From Thysanoteuthis rhombus (lineage: Eukaryota; Mollusca; Cephalopoda; Oegopsida; Thysanoteuthidae): DNA of 64,000 nucleotides. The stretch is taken from assembly GCA_963457665.1 (NCBI GenBank), contig OY735203.1:19473203-19537202 (forward strand), in the 5' to 3' direction. Of the stretch, positions 41,001-53,292 are shown one piece after another. A program made the position numbers and the translations under genes. The stretch's first letter is position 1. Each line of letters begins with the position of its first letter. The notes beneath the pieces were generated by a model, which worked only from the letters and a program-made list of their open reading frames with translations, had not been told where the DNA came from and searched no databases.

Positions 41001-41881
41001 ACCAACTAAGAACTCACAAATAACCATGAAAGGCGTGCTCATTCAAAATATGACCCATACTGACATTTGTGGAAAGCCTTTCTGACTCCGAGGATCATTC
41101 ACTTTGGAGAAGTGGGTGACATTTCCAATTTGCTTATTGGTATGGGCAGGCCTCTTTGATACCTTGCCGTTGTCGACCACAATATCAAATATAAGTGGGC
41201 GGTTATGCAAGTTGTTTTGATCAATAAGCTTGCTTTGACGAACGTGGAGAGGTGCTTTCTGTAGCAAAACCCAACGGTTGCTTTATCATTAATTTTGATT
41301 TTTATACGTGCGTATCAGTATTTATGGTTTAGTATTTTATTTTGAACCAAAAGCACGTCATCCCGCTAAGAAGAAGTAAATAAAAGCTGATGCGTTTAAT
41401 AATATCTACCATAACTTATCATACCGCTTTCTGGGAAAATGCAATGAAATTCAGAGTCGTTGAGAGAAAATCTTGTAGCAATGAATAAAGATTCTATTCC
41501 TGATTAATACAATGAAGAAAGACGCAACGTATAAAGATGAGAAGCTTTAGACATAATTATTCAAGTTGCGAATGAAAAACCGTTTCAAAGACGTTTTACA
41601 TAAATTTTCCATTTAGTTGTTTCCGACAGGCTGCACTTTCGAAAGTAGACATATAATTGTAATTGGAAACCCATACATTTTAAAAGCTGAAATAGAGACA
41701 GTAGTGCTTCATAAAAACAATACAAAATCGTTGAAATAAAAAAATATTCCTAGAGAACCACAAAATGATAACAAAAAAACGTTAAATCAAAACAAGAGGC
41801 AGATTGAGAGATAAATCATTAAAGTATATAAAATAGAAAAAAAATCAAAATACTTGGAACATTTAAAATTGATAAATCAAA

Positions 41882-41883
<2 letters not shown>
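41001..41883. other. Unassigned sequence
   Basis: The minus-strand frame at 41043-41267 might be an upstream part of the possible mariner relic, but I see no motif in it. Confidence 0.35.

Positions 41884-41966
<83 letters not shown>
41884..41966. repeat. (TA)n(GATA)n microsatellite
   Basis: About 24 TA units then about 8 TAGA/GATA tetranucleotide units. Confidence 0.95.
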
Positions 41967-43450
41967 GGTATAGATATATACAGTTTCGGAAAAATTGTAT
42001 AATATTTATAAGCGATTTGAGCCGGTATGAGGTACAATTGAATTCTGTGGATAAAAGCAAATCTGTAAAATTTGATAATTTAAAAAAAAATGAAGTAAGA
42101 ATAAATTCGAATGGATCAACCTAAGTAAATTATAAACTTTTGTTTGTCGACGGTTCGGAAAAAAAAAATAGGGAAAATATCAATATCTTACGATTATTCC
42201 CCAGGACTAGTGTGAATGTTAAAGTATGACAAGTTAATGAAAGTTGCGTCGACAATTTCGGATACAAAATACGGAAGAAAAGACCGGCAGGTTTTGTTGA
42301 TTTCGCTACAACAAATTGGTTTGAAATAATGAACACCTATTTTTTTTTCAGGAATGAAGAAAAAATAGAGAATAGGCCACGAGAGGACTCAACCACGAAA
42401 CGAAAAATGAAATCAACAACATCTTAACAGACAAAACCAACACTGTCAAAGATATTCAAGTACTGAATCAAGAAGCCATCTGCAAAATTATAAGATGTAG
42501 TATTCAAATTAATAGCAAGAAATAACGAAGGGAAATATTCTACACCAAACTGGAACCACTTAGCGTATGAAGAGTGCTTATTCGACCCTTCATGGTTGAA
42601 TTGAGATACATTTTTTTGAATCAGTATACACTAATGGGGATTCATATAAAATCAAGGTGAAGCTAAGCGTGAAAGATCCTGAAATGAAGGAAAAATATAC
42701 GAAAGTTTTGAAAAATCGAATGAAATTGAAATTAACTGAATGCAAATTGCTATAAATCATAATCCATAAATAATGCATTTTGTTTCAAACTTGCTCCCAG
42801 AAATCATGATACACATTCAATTTTCGTTAATATGCTATAAACAAATGAGACATGGATTTTGCAGAAAGGCTCTCAAATTTAAAATAAAAGTATGGTTTAT
42901 CAGATATCTATTGACCTGTGCGGCAATGAAAAAATTCAACTTGTTTGAGGTTGGCATGATCATTGTTGATGATAATGTGACTTATCATCACGTTTAAAAC
43001 CATGGTTGCAACTCATATCATTGTGCTTAACGAAGAAGTTCTACTTTGAAAGCTCCTAGAATCATCACAACATTTTCAGCTGGTGTTTGCTCCAGAAAAA
43101 AATTCTCACACGACCATTGTTTTTTCCATATCAACTATCGTGAAAATCGACATGAATGCTTGCAAGCACCAGGAAATCCAGCTTTTCTGGGCTAAAGTCG
43201 AATCCCCTCGCTTCGTCAAAATCTAAAAGCTAAACAAAACAAAATTCATTTATGAATTCAATATTATTCCGAAACTACGTGTCCCATATCTTAGCATTTC
43301 CTGTAAACAGGATCTGCAAACTGTAAGAAACAAGTGGACCTGAGTTGACATCATTTCATCTCTCTTTTTCTTCCCATTACCTTTAAATTCAATCCTGAAA
43401 TTGTGAAATATTAGATTTATGCACCTGACAAAATACAACAACAACAACAA
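41967..43450. other. Unassigned sequence
   Basis: No gene or known repeat recognised in about 1.5 kb. Confidence 0.4.
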
Positions 43451-43451
43451 T

Positions 43452-43506
<55 letters not shown>

Positions 43507-43519
43507 TTAATAATAATCA
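43451..43519. repeat. (TAA)n trinucleotide microsatellite
   Basis: About 22 AAT units after a short CAA run (43436-43450). No Dong-like 3' end is attached on either side. Confidence 0.95.
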
Positions 43520-43729
43520 GGTTTCAACCCTGACGATAATTTACATAAAACAAAACAATCCATGCCAAATCAGGCCAAGTGGAATACTGACTAATAGTAG
43601 TGTCAACCGTCGGATCAATCGCCTAAACCTAATTTTGTACCACTACGCAAAGGTATGTACGTGTGTGTGAGTGCATGTGTGTTCAATAGATCAGAATCAG
43701 GAATATGTGATTATCAAGGTTGCATATAT

Positions 43730-43732
<3 letters not shown>

Positions 43733-43809
<77 letters not shown>
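43733..43809. repeat. (TA)n microsatellite
   Basis: About 38 uninterrupted TA units. Confidence 0.97.
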
Positions 43810-43811
<2 letters not shown>

Positions 43812-43857
43812 TGACGGTTGACTTTTGTTCGACAACAAACTTATGACCTCTAAAAGG

Positions 43858-43875
43858 TACACACACACACACACA

Positions 43876-43909
<34 letters not shown>

Positions 43910-43915
43910 GCTACT
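43858..43915. repeat. (CA)n(CTA)n microsatellite
   Basis: About 10 CA units followed directly by about 12 CTA units. Confidence 0.95.
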
Positions 43916-45449
43916 GAAGATGGGAATACCTCTCGAAACACCTGTAGACTATCAGTAAAAACATATACGGATAAATGAACCTAATCCATAATCTTTCATT
44001 CCTGAGTCCGTCTCACTCCCATTAGCTCAAATTATAAATATAAATATAAATGAATGTGTGTTTGCATGTGTGTGTCAGTGTGTATGTGTTAATGTGTGTA
44101 TTTGTGCATGCTTGAGCAGGTGAGGGTGTGCGTTTTCAGGGTACGAAGATGAATATTTGAATATATTGAAAAAATATAAGCTGGGAGAATTCTACGATGA
44201 AAGAAATACAGTTAATTACAAAATGAACTGAAATCTACATAATCAGAAAAAAAATTGTGAGACCCGCTCTTTCTTTTATTATGAATAAATCTGACAGGTT
44301 AATTTGAAAATGAAAATGTTTGAAAAAAAAACCGAAGGGGATTAAAATTGAATAATTACTGACAGAATCGCCCCCCCCCAATATTATCTAAATACTTTTG
44401 AACCAATGCTACGTTATCACAGGTTTCATTGCTCGCTGGATGTGTGGCATTTTGTCTTAGCCTGAACCGGAAGTCCAAAGATCATGACTCTTTTCTTTAT
44501 CCGATTTTTTTTTCCTTTTGAATTCTATTTTATCAGCAAATCCTATTCCATTCAGACATCTTGGCGATATCCTGCAATGATCACATGACCCGGACTCGAA
44601 GTCCTGTGGCGAAATTATCACAGAACAATATTGGATGATTAATCAAAATCGCTAATATCAAACTCGGTGTTGATAAGACTGCAAATCAGACGGCTCGCTG
44701 AAGATAATCAATTAATGAAAATGATGCTGTTGGTGTTGTGGCAAGGGTAGGCGTTAAAGACGAAGTAAATTAGAGAGGAGAAAAGTTGGGGAAGAAGGAG
44801 ATAAATGGACGAAATGATCAGAGAGTCGGAAGAGGAGAAAATGGAGTTAAATGAAGCTTGATTGAGAATGCGGAAGGGAAGGAGCGTGGAGAAAGAAATG
44901 GAACCGGCAAAAATGAGGAAGTCGGGCTGGTGGAATGTGAAAATAGATAAATGAATTATCGATGAGGTGATCAATTAAAAGTAAAAGACCATAGTTAAGA
45001 ACGACCAAGACGTAGTTATTATCAATTCAGTTTAGCATTTCTTTCATCTTGTTTTTTGGGGTGGATACGGGATGCTTTTTCAAGTGTAAACGCTGGCTTA
45101 TTCTTTATTTACAATCCACGTAGCTAACTAACGGCCGTCGAAGATGGTGGTTTTTTCGTTGCAAAAAAGAAGTAACAGACATTTGGAAAATAAATACTAG
45201 TCAGAAATTCACTCACATATAAACCAGTGTGATTTTATTAGTTATTTTCCCGTAAGTATTGACTCATTCACCTGGAGTTGACAATTTTGCGGAGAGGAAT
45301 GTCTCCTACCTATCATTTGAAACAATGGACTCTCTTACGATAACCATTTTTTAATCAATTTTCTGGGATATCATTCAATATGATGGCAGTTATCTGCTCT
45401 TTCATGTTGACTTTGTTTAAATATGTGATCGGTAACATTCGTCATTCAC
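43916..45449. other. Unassigned sequence, purine-rich patch
   Basis: No gene recognised. 44750-44960 is purine-rich on the plus strand without a repeat unit. Confidence 0.4.
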
Positions 45450-48080
45450 AGGTACATACATAATTTCCCATCGTAGTTTTAATCTGTACTCGGTCTTCTC
45501 CCATTCATAGACTATAAAGTTAATGAGATTAGCTTCGTTACTGATCTTAGTCAGGTAGCTCCTCAACTAGTTCATCAACCGTACGTGTGTGATAAGTAGC
45601 AACGCTCAACCAGCCTCTTCCATCCTGTATATATCCATCACAATTCATAACAGAATCCAACTCGTATGCGTTGAGCACCACAACTGTGTTTTATACTCCA
45701 AGAGTCTTTCCAAAGAGCCATACCCAGAATTGTTACGGCAAAAAGTTGAAAGGAAGCTGACCACGTTTCACTCTTCGAAGAAGTGTTTCGTTAGAGTTGC
45801 TTTTCAATTTATAGGGTCAAGGGCAATGGTCAGATGAGACAAATAATAGTATCCTTGATAAGTACACAGCTCTCTGGTGCCTTCACTACGATTCGTCCAA
45901 GCAAACACCTGACTACCTTCCGGATGATACATATCACCGAATATGTAAACAATGCTAACTTTATAAGTCACTGGTATTTCTGATGTTTTTTTTCCACTTG
46001 TCTCCCATTCTGGAAGGTCACATAGCATTGCTAACCAAACATGGATGCATTCATCGGATTGACCCATCTATCAATGTGTCTGACCACATCTGAAACTATC
46101 CAATCGTCTTTTCAGGATTCTTGTCTGCTGCAGCCTTGCATTACAAAACTCTGATTCGTTGTTTAGCAACATCCCTCACAACTGATCAGGGAATATCCTG
46201 CAAGACTCAAACATTTGCCTTTTGTCTGAACAGTGATTTGCCTCAAGGTCTTTATGTGTATAAGCAATGAGCAGTATCCTGGTCAACTGCGGTCAAATCC
46301 GGCCACTGTAAGGTCCCTCTTATTATAAATTTGCAGTGCTAAGAACCCCTTTATATTGAACCGCTCTCAGGTACTCAGAAATGGTTTGGTCAAAGTATTT
46401 CTTTCCTGTTGGATTATTTCTTTAGATGCAGGACATTGGATATTCCCTTACTGAGGACTGGGTTTTAGCTGGAATCAAAATAATATCTAACTTTAAAATT
46501 CCAACAAAAGCCGAATATTCAACTTTACTATACGTTAAAATGCGCTGTTGCTGTTGCTCGATGTAATCACCAATTTCACCACATTCATGTCCACACATGA
46601 TGTCTTCAACCATATACAGTGTTAAAGACTGCCAAGGCGTGTTATGCAGGATTTGTTGAAGCTAGAATTGACCAAGAGAAGCTGTGTTCACACAAACCTT
46701 AGGGAATCACTAGTACAGTTCTAAACATCGGTAAATTTCTCATTCCTGACTTCATCAATTGACCTGGACAAGGCAGAGGAGTTTGCAAAGAATTCTGCAA
46801 ACTTTAAACTCGATGAGCTGAACCATTCGTGGACAGTGTTCCCAATCCTTACTGACTGCCTTGTTCTTGATTCCAAATTTTCAAAGTGGTAATCAAACAT
46901 ATTTGTGATTTGATTCAATAAACTATTTCACAGCTTAGAAAAAAGATATCATCTGAAATATCAGCAATATTATCAAAGCTAGCCACCTGTCATGTAAAAG
47001 TTAAATGGTTTCTTTGCTCATGGAACTTATATTCTGATCGTCCAGACTTTGAAGGCATCGGCTAGCGCTCCTCTCCAACACAATACGGGAAAATAAGTTT
47101 ATTGAATATAATGAGCAAATTTTATCAATCAACCTTGAGCAGACATATCATCCCTATCTGAATAATCTCAACTTCGCTGTATTGCTCAGTATGACTTTCG
47201 AACTTCCATGTCCACGACCAATATACTGTCATTATTCATAGGGTTCGTGGTACATCTGATAATAGCATTGATGCCTGTGTCAGTGGTTCAAGACATTTGA
47301 CTAGGTATGGCTTATAGCTATATTCCACAATCTTCCCTATCAGGGAGAGTCTAAAGGTTTTAGTAAATGACTAGTCTGCTGATCTCCACCGAATTATTGC
47401 ACATATGCTTCGAGGATCCATCTCAGGGCTTCCCTTTCATTTTTCTGCATGAATGATCTTCCACACCATGTTATTAAAGCCTTTATAGACTTATATGCCA
47501 GCGCAATTTATGGTCTTATTTCTAGATGCATGAAGCATCATATCTCTCCAGAGAACTCACTGTGGTTGTTAGATGATGTATGAAATGGTTCATTAAATTT
47601 AACCTTTCCAAAAATAATCTCGTATCTTTTCATCATCAATGCACAAAACCTGACTTTCTATCCATCTCGAAAGATGGCTCCATTCTGGACGATTTCATCT
47701 ACCTGGATAAACCACTGGATTTGAAATTCACACCTGATTTGAAATGGGACTCTCACATTAACTCAGCTGTCAACGAAACAGCTAAAATGGTGGAATCTTA
47801 TTACCGGTTCGAAAGGTTTTTAACACCTGAATCAGTATTATGTCTTTGAAGGAGCCAAATATGCCAAAGAATGCACTTCATGGCAGGTTCCTTTAATCAG
47901 GCACCTTCCAAACTCTTAATGCTTGTTCTAAAAGTTCATGATCCGTTCCCTGCCCCCCAACCACTGTCTCATCTTTGTAATATTGAAAGGTTAACAATAT
48001 CCCATTCAATTTTACTTCCATAGAAAAACATCAGACGAACTACATTGTACGGTAATATCCAGTTGAAACTCAGCTTAAAT
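45450..48080 (+). mobile_element. Old CR1/Jockey-like LINE with endonuclease and reverse transcriptase (plus strand, dead)
   Basis: Plus-strand frames show a coherent series. NVSDH near 46075 sits where the endonuclease motif SDH is expected. DKAEEFAKNSANFKLDELNH near 46760-46820 matches the linker pattern DKAE-FA--F--NS-LD. MNDLPHHVIKAFIDLYASAIY near 47450-47515 lies in the INDLP-------YADD-T-Y block, but the catalytic ADD is replaced. KNNLVSFHHQ near 47610 matches K--LVSFHHQ, and LDLKFTPDLKWDSHINS with KMVESYYRFERFLTPESV near 47720-47840 match LGL-FTPDLKW--YI-S...KMVGSLYR-R-FLTP-S. The 89-codon open piece 47580-47849 is the best preserved part. Multiple stops and the lost ADD mean it cannot be active. 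The 5' boundary is a guess. Confidence 0.7.
47580..47849 (+). pseudogene. Best preserved fragment of CR1/Jockey-like reverse transcriptase C-terminal region
   Basis: 89 codons without a stop cover the segment after the polymerase palm: a SFHHQ motif, then KFTPDLKWDSHIN, then an AKMV--YYR---FLTPES block. The Met is internal to the element and is not a true start. A frameshift or stop after CL ends it, and the following IWAG-like region is already unreadable. Confidence 0.7.
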
Positions 48081-48099
48081 TTCATATTGCTTCTCATTT

Positions 48100-48611
48100 T
48101 TAGTGCTTATAACTATATCGATTGTTTGTTTGCTTTTTTTTTTTTGCTGTCTTCTGATTTCTCCATGTGAGGTTGAGCATGATTCTCTCATGCACACGCT
48201 GCATGCTTCTCAAATTACATGTCAGTCACTCGGTTAACTTCCATTTGTCAGTTACAGAAATGACAATTGGGAGAATGTATTGGTTATATACTCCCATTTT
48301 TTGTGAATATTGGGATCAAATTGTTTTTGAAGATAAAGCTCGCTGTATCGAAGGCTTGCCATCATTGGTTGATTTTTTGCTTGATTTCTTACTCTCCCAT
48401 GGGTTTCATGGAGATTCGTTGTCTTAGGTAGATACAGTGGACTACTTTCCACAATTACATCTTCGTTTTTGACAATATGTCCTTATTCTCCAATTGATTG
48501 TTGCACATGATTTCTGTTTTTCACTGAAGTTCATGCGTAGGACAACTCTTTTGCTTTCTTCATTTAGTTCATCCAGCATTAGTTGGGGGTTATGCTGGTT
48601 TTTCTGTAGGA
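48100..48611 (-). mobile_element. RTE-type LINE fragment (minus strand)
   Basis: This is the reverse complement of the RTE region around the end of reverse transcriptase, closely paralleling 49240-49660. Phrases such as CACGCTGCATGCTTCTC, CATGGAGATTCGTTGTC, TAGGTAGATACAGTGG and TGCACATGATTTC appear in the same order there. It lacks the extreme 3' end with the CAT tail and breaks at 48611. Confidence 0.7.
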
Positions 48612-48830
48612 TACATGGAAGAAAACACGAGTCATGGACATCATAGAATCTATAAAAATGAGCTGACCATGCTGCAAGAATAATAAACAAATGATGGACA
48701 TCACGACTCACGACATGGATCCCTACCGATCATATGCGTAAACAATGTAGGTAGAATATAAGATTAAGAGATAAACGACAGATTGAGAAAATACTGGTTT
48801 CGCAACGCCCACGATAGAGAAGTGTCACCT
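48612..48830 (+). mobile_element. RTE-type LINE fragment (plus strand) abutting an inverted one
   Basis: Plus-strand frames give DIIESIKM near 48635, a TMLQE piece like the WAGHIAR region, HHDSRHGSL (like the family's TSR-T-W-PR) and RKYWFRNAHDRE near 48785-48820, the family's closing FRKYWFRNAQDRE. This is the 3'-terminal coding part. It starts exactly where the minus-strand fragment ends, so two RTE pieces meet head to head. Confidence 0.65.
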
Positions 48831-49190
48831 TACGTTAATTATTGTAGGACATCACACCATTAATGACATAAAAGTAGTTGATGATTTAAAAACAAATCCC
48901 ATTTCTCTGCCTTTCCATCGTTTAACGTGAGAGGGACCAACCTAAAACCTTGTAAATTAAATATGTTGTCACACGTACCAAGACGCGGTCACCAGTAAAT
49001 GCTTCTTTTGTTCGTCATCATCATCGGTCTTTCAACGTCCGTCGTTGGACATAGACCTTCCCCAGGATTTGCAACACGTCTCTATCATGGGTGTCGCAAA
49101 GCCAGTACTTTCTAAATTCATCTAGCTCGTTTCTCCTTTGGTTGTCCACCATTCGTGCAGACTGTGCCAACTCACTGCTATTTAAGCTTT

Positions 49191-49478
49191 TTAATGCATG
49201 CTATGATGTCTCTGATCTACTATGCTGTTTTGTGGACTCCCTTTGTGAGGCCCAGTATAATTCATTTCATGTGCACGTTGCATAGTTCTCAATTTTTGGA
49301 TCTGTCTCTTGGTTGAATTCCAAGTTTCAGCTCCATAAGTGACTATTGGGAGGATACACACCCTTCTTTTTAGGATTAACGGGATATTTTCATTTTTGAA
49401 GGTTGAGCTTGCTCTGCCAGAGGCTTGCGATCCTAGTGTGATTCTTCGCTTGATTTCTTCTTCTTTTGAGGGTCTCAT
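49191..49478 (-). pseudogene. RTE C-terminal segment
   Basis: 95 codons without a stop: EEEIKRRITLG, FKNENIPLILKRRV, ILPIVTYGAETWNSTKRQ and KLRTMQRAHEMN appear in this order, the typical region following the RTE polymerase. The final third diverges by frameshift. A true element would continue to the WAGHIAR block, which is missing here; the phrase order suggests an internal deletion near 49185. Confidence 0.75.
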
Positions 49479-50130
49479 GGAGATTCATTGTCCTAGGTAG
49501 ATATAGTGATCTACTTTCTCCAGTTCTGTGTCTTCGATTTCGATCTCAGTGCTTTTATCTCCAATGTTGTTGTTGCACATGATCTTCGTCTTGCTGAAGT
49601 CAATCTGCTGGCCAACATCCTTGTTTTTTTCATTTAATTCTTCTATTAGTATTGGATGTTGTGCAGGTTTTCTTTGAAAAGGGCAATGTCGTTTGCAAAT
49701 CTGAGGATGCTCAAATACTCACCGTTTATTTTAATCCCTTGACTCGCCCAGTCTACCCTACAAAAGATCATCCCGAGGCAGGCTGTAAAGAGTTTGTTTG
49801 AGCCGATATCACCTTTTCTCACTCCTTTCTGGAGTTGGAAAGGTTCAGAGTCTTTATGTTGCCTGATAAAAAAAGCTGCAGTGATTGTATATATGTTTCA
49901 GCACTTCGATGTGATGGCCTCCACGGCGAGTGGTAGTTTATATTGCACTGCTTTTTCTTTTAGTCGATTTATCGAATACAGATTATCCATGGTCGAGTAG
50001 CTTGTCTAAAGCCGGCTTGATCTTGCTTTCATCAAGTGTTTTTGTTATTCGGTTGATGATGATTTTTGTGAAAAGTTCGTATAGGCAGTTGAGTTGGCTT
50101 ATTGGCCTGTAGTTGCTGAGTTCTTCCGGG

Positions 50131-50325
50131 TTACCTTTTTTTATATAAAAGCATTATGATAGCTGTGTTCCAATCATCTGGGACTTTATTGTGTTTTAGA
50201 CACAAGTTGAAGAGGACAGCCAGTTTCTTTGAAATGATTTTACCTGCTTTTCGGAGTAGGTTGATGGTAATGTTGTCTGGTCCAGGGGCCGCTCCTTCAG
50301 TCGTCTGTTTAATCGCCTGTTTCAC
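50131..50325 (-). pseudogene. RTE reverse transcriptase N-terminal segment
   Basis: 64 codons without a stop hold the AAPGPDNITINLL motif at residues 13-25 and the KVPDDWNTAIIMLLYKKR motif at the end. These belong to the start of the reverse transcriptase finger region. The ATG is internal to the element. A frameshift in a run of T (plus strand, near 50140) moves the continuation EELSNYRPISQL to another frame. Confidence 0.75.
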
Positions 50326-50480
50326 CTCCCACAGCGTTACTGGTGGGAAGTCCTCTAGTTGATTGCTTATGTCTTACGTATCTTGTTCATCGTTTTGTAG
50401 TCCTTGTTTAGATGAATAAAGTGTTTGGTAAAATTCTTTGACACGCTCGACAATCTTGTCTGTCTATTCCATGCCTAAAT

Positions 50481-50879
50481 ATCACTCTGTCTCTCTCTCC
50501 CCTACCTAATGTGGTCAGTGAGGCAAGGACTGAAATCTTCTATTGTTTGTCACTATGAAATTAAAACAAACCAAAACAAAACACAAAACAAGGGTAGAGG
50601 AAATATAAGTAGTACATACAAACAGAAAGGGATTTAAGAGATAGACTCTTAAGTTCGAGCAATAAAAAAAGAAAAGATTAGTCCTCACACATCCAAGTAA
50701 GATTGAAAAGGAAGCAAGACTCCTCGACAAAATAACAAATGGTTGAATTTTAAAAACGTTGAACTGTAGCTGTTGTATGGAAAATCACTCAACTTTCAAC
50801 CTAAAAGCTTAGTCTGAACACATAAATGTAGCATTTGATCTCGATTTTATTTCCTATTATAATCACTATATTTTGCCAG
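50481..50879. other. Unassigned sequence
   Basis: No gene recognised between two RTE remnants. Confidence 0.4.
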
Positions 50880-51490
50880 AATTCTGAATGTAGTTTCCAT
50901 GCCTAAAGATCTTTCCGTCCTCCACCAAGAACAGATGGGATATGTGCAAAAAGCCGATGGAGCTCAGAAGCTACTGACCCACACCAGCAGTGGACAATCC
51001 ACTAAACACCCTTCAACACGTCATGGGACACAGTGACAGGGTATCGCCCATTGCTCTCCATGGTTTTCACACTCAAAATTATATCGACTGTTCCTGCTGA
51101 GTCATCAGCACCAAGAGACTCAACCACATCACTTATTTTGGGTGGGGGTGATGTGCTCCGGAAATGACTACCCAAAACCCAAACCCTTAAGCTAGAAAAA
51201 TACCTGTTCCTGCTGAGTCATCGGTCCAACAGCGACAATTTAAACATATCTAGCGCAACATATCAAGGACAACATTACACCAACATATCAAGGACAATAT
51301 TATACCAACAACATCGGAACACTGTCAACTGACATGCACTTAACCTATCTAGAAAGTGAAATCAAAAATGTCAAAGGGGACATCATAGGTATTAGCGAAG
51401 TATGAAGACCTGGAGAAGAACTAATCGAACTGAGGAGCAGACATCTTCTTCACAGTTCTAACTATACTTTCTATCTATACTTTTGAAGAG
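50880..51490 (+). mobile_element. RTE-type LINE 5' fragment: untranslated region and endonuclease start (plus strand)
   Basis: At 51310-51480 the plus strand reads NIGTLSTDMHLTYLESEIKN, then VKGDIIGISEV, a stop, and RPGEELIELRSRHLLHSS. This matches the N-terminus of the AP-type endonuclease of RTE elements (GTFNTRTLSSD--L--LE-EL...WDIIGISEVRR-GE--I-L). The catalytic Glu of the ISE motif is present. The conserved R after EV is a TGA stop. The upstream 430 bases are GC-richer and hold two near copies of CCTGCTGAGTCATC (near 51093 and 51213) and a 25-base tandem duplication at 51258-51306. They are plausibly the 5' untranslated region. Confidence 0.65.
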
Positions 51491-53292
51491 GGTGTTTTTG
51501 CTTTGGTTTATAAATTGAGTGATGACACTCAGAAAACTATCATCCGTACAATGTTATCATGCATTATGGGCGTATACCCTGTGGGGAATCATCATGAAAA
51601 TATTCTCTCAAGATGGCACTGGTGGCTCAAATTTAGGATACAAATATTTTTTTTCACTAAATTTCAAGTCAGCAGTTAGCAATAATCTTCCATCATTTAG
51701 TAATGATTAAATGGAATACATTTCGACTAAATTTACATACACGCAATAGCATTAAAATTAATACCGTTTCAGTCAAATTTATACCATTCTTTGTGTGATC
51801 ATGTAGCTAAACGAGGGCCAAGTACTAATGTCATTTTATATTTAGGTTACCCCATGAAAACAAAAGAACAATTCAGTGTGTGCAATCATATTGTGTTATT
51901 CTTATCACATCAAATATTTCGAAAAAAATAATTTCATTTAAAAAAAATAAGAGATCTCATTGCTACTGGTGGCCATATCTTAAATTGTCAGGTGATATAG
52001 TTTTTTTGTAGACAGGACAAGTTAACCCAAAAAGATGTGAAGAATGAAATTTGTATATTTTCTTTCCCGGGAAATCGATGGAACAAATTTTCAGTGAACG
52101 TTTGAAAACTGTTGATATTTGCATTTTCTGGATATTCAAGAATTGCGTTAACTGTAGAGACAGGAGTACGAGTTGCATTTGTTTTCATTTTGTGTCTAAA
52201 CTTTGCGCTCACAGCGGAATTTATCAATACTAGATTGACCTACAAAGAAAACAAAATATTTGCCAAAATTTGGAATTATAACTTCCTCTATCCTAACGCA
52301 AAAGCGTTTGTTTTTCGGAACTAAAATATCAAGCTGTTTTCATTATATCTAGAAAAATATCTCCCTGATGGGATGAATTAGTTCTGTGCCTTAGAAAAAG
52401 TAAATAACAAGCGATTACCTGAACCTTACCTCCTGTTAAGTCATGTAATGCAAATATATCTGATATCTGCCTTTGTTCCGTGTTAAAATGACGTCATCAT
52501 CCGTAGTTGTAAAACTTGGAAGACTCTCTTACATTTTAATTTCCCTTATGTCAGATTTAACTTTTAAAAAAAGATGTACAACACTTTTCTACATGAGCAT
52601 ACATAGAAAACCCAGGATATATACGCCCCAAAAGTGTAATAATTGGGAGGTGGGAGAAATGCGCTCATAGAATAAGTCATCAAGTGTATTGTAGGTTCAT
52701 GAAAGGATATTCAGTACCAAATGTCATTGATAGACATCAACTCCATTTAAGAAGAGTGATTGTAATAAAAGGCAAGATTCCCTAGCTGCTTTTGCTATTT
52801 TTATTAATTTTAAACCGTGATAGATTAGATAATTATATCTGATTCCTTTTATTCTAAGGGTCGTCATAATAAACAGTATCATAGATAGTCAGTGGTTATC
52901 CATCCAAAACAACCAAATATTGACCCCTTAACCGGAATCACTGTAATACTGATAAATATAAATCTTCACAAGAAACCTGCCTCCAATCTGTCGAATACCA
53001 TTTCAATCAGGAAGAAAGGATTTAGACACGATGTGAGGGACCCCAAATCGGAAAGGCCCGGTAGTGGCAGGCCTAATTAACCGTTAATGTCATTGTCTGT
53101 ACGAGGCATTTAGCTTCACTTGTCAGTGAGGTCCAGCCGATTGTCGTGGCTTAATGTAAAGAGATTGACCATCATTGACCGCTATAACCAGGGATATATA
53201 CGTGCGCCAACGACAATCATTTCTAGTAGCCAATAAAATGTTGACGTCGGTTGACTACGGATTATTCTAAGGTTTGACAGTTGTGTGTATGT
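51491..53292. other. Unassigned sequence
   Basis: Overlapping short frames near 52000-52320 occur on both strands but none shows a domain. 53030-53290 is GC-richer than its surroundings; nature unknown. Confidence 0.4.

Larger units (their letters stand above)
49014..50480 (-). mobile_element. Best preserved RTE-type LINE copy, 5'-truncated (minus strand)
   Basis: The element ends on the left with CATCATCATC (the complement of its ATG-type tail) and a block containing CGTCGTTGGACATAGACC shared with the other 3' ends. Reading the minus strand from the right: a KIVERVKEFYQTLYSSK linker near 50440, then GAAPGPDNITINLLRKAGK (50230-50300) and KVPDDWNTAIIMLLYKK near 50135-50170. Then come EELSNYRPISQLNCLYELFT (50050-50130), the polymerase region with several frameshifts, DFSKTKIMCNNN (49560-49600), EKVDHYIYLGQ near 49500-49525, EEEIKRRITLG (49430-49470) and VTYGAETWN (49310-49340). 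All are RTE reverse transcriptase hallmarks in order. Endonuclease is missing, so the copy is truncated at about 50480. It is broken by a handful of shifts only, younger than the 23.6-27.9 kb copies. Confidence 0.85.

Noticed and set aside
43451-43519. (TAA)n as a third Dong-like tail
   Set aside because: Neither flank contains the GGCAACTGGTGTGAGATT terminal sequence or coding remnants.
45804-46067. 87-codon minus-strand frame that reads like protein
   Set aside because: It lies antisense to the endonuclease region of the plus-strand CR1/Jockey-like LINE, whose motifs run through the same bases. A TAG directly precedes its Met. I treat it as a shadow.
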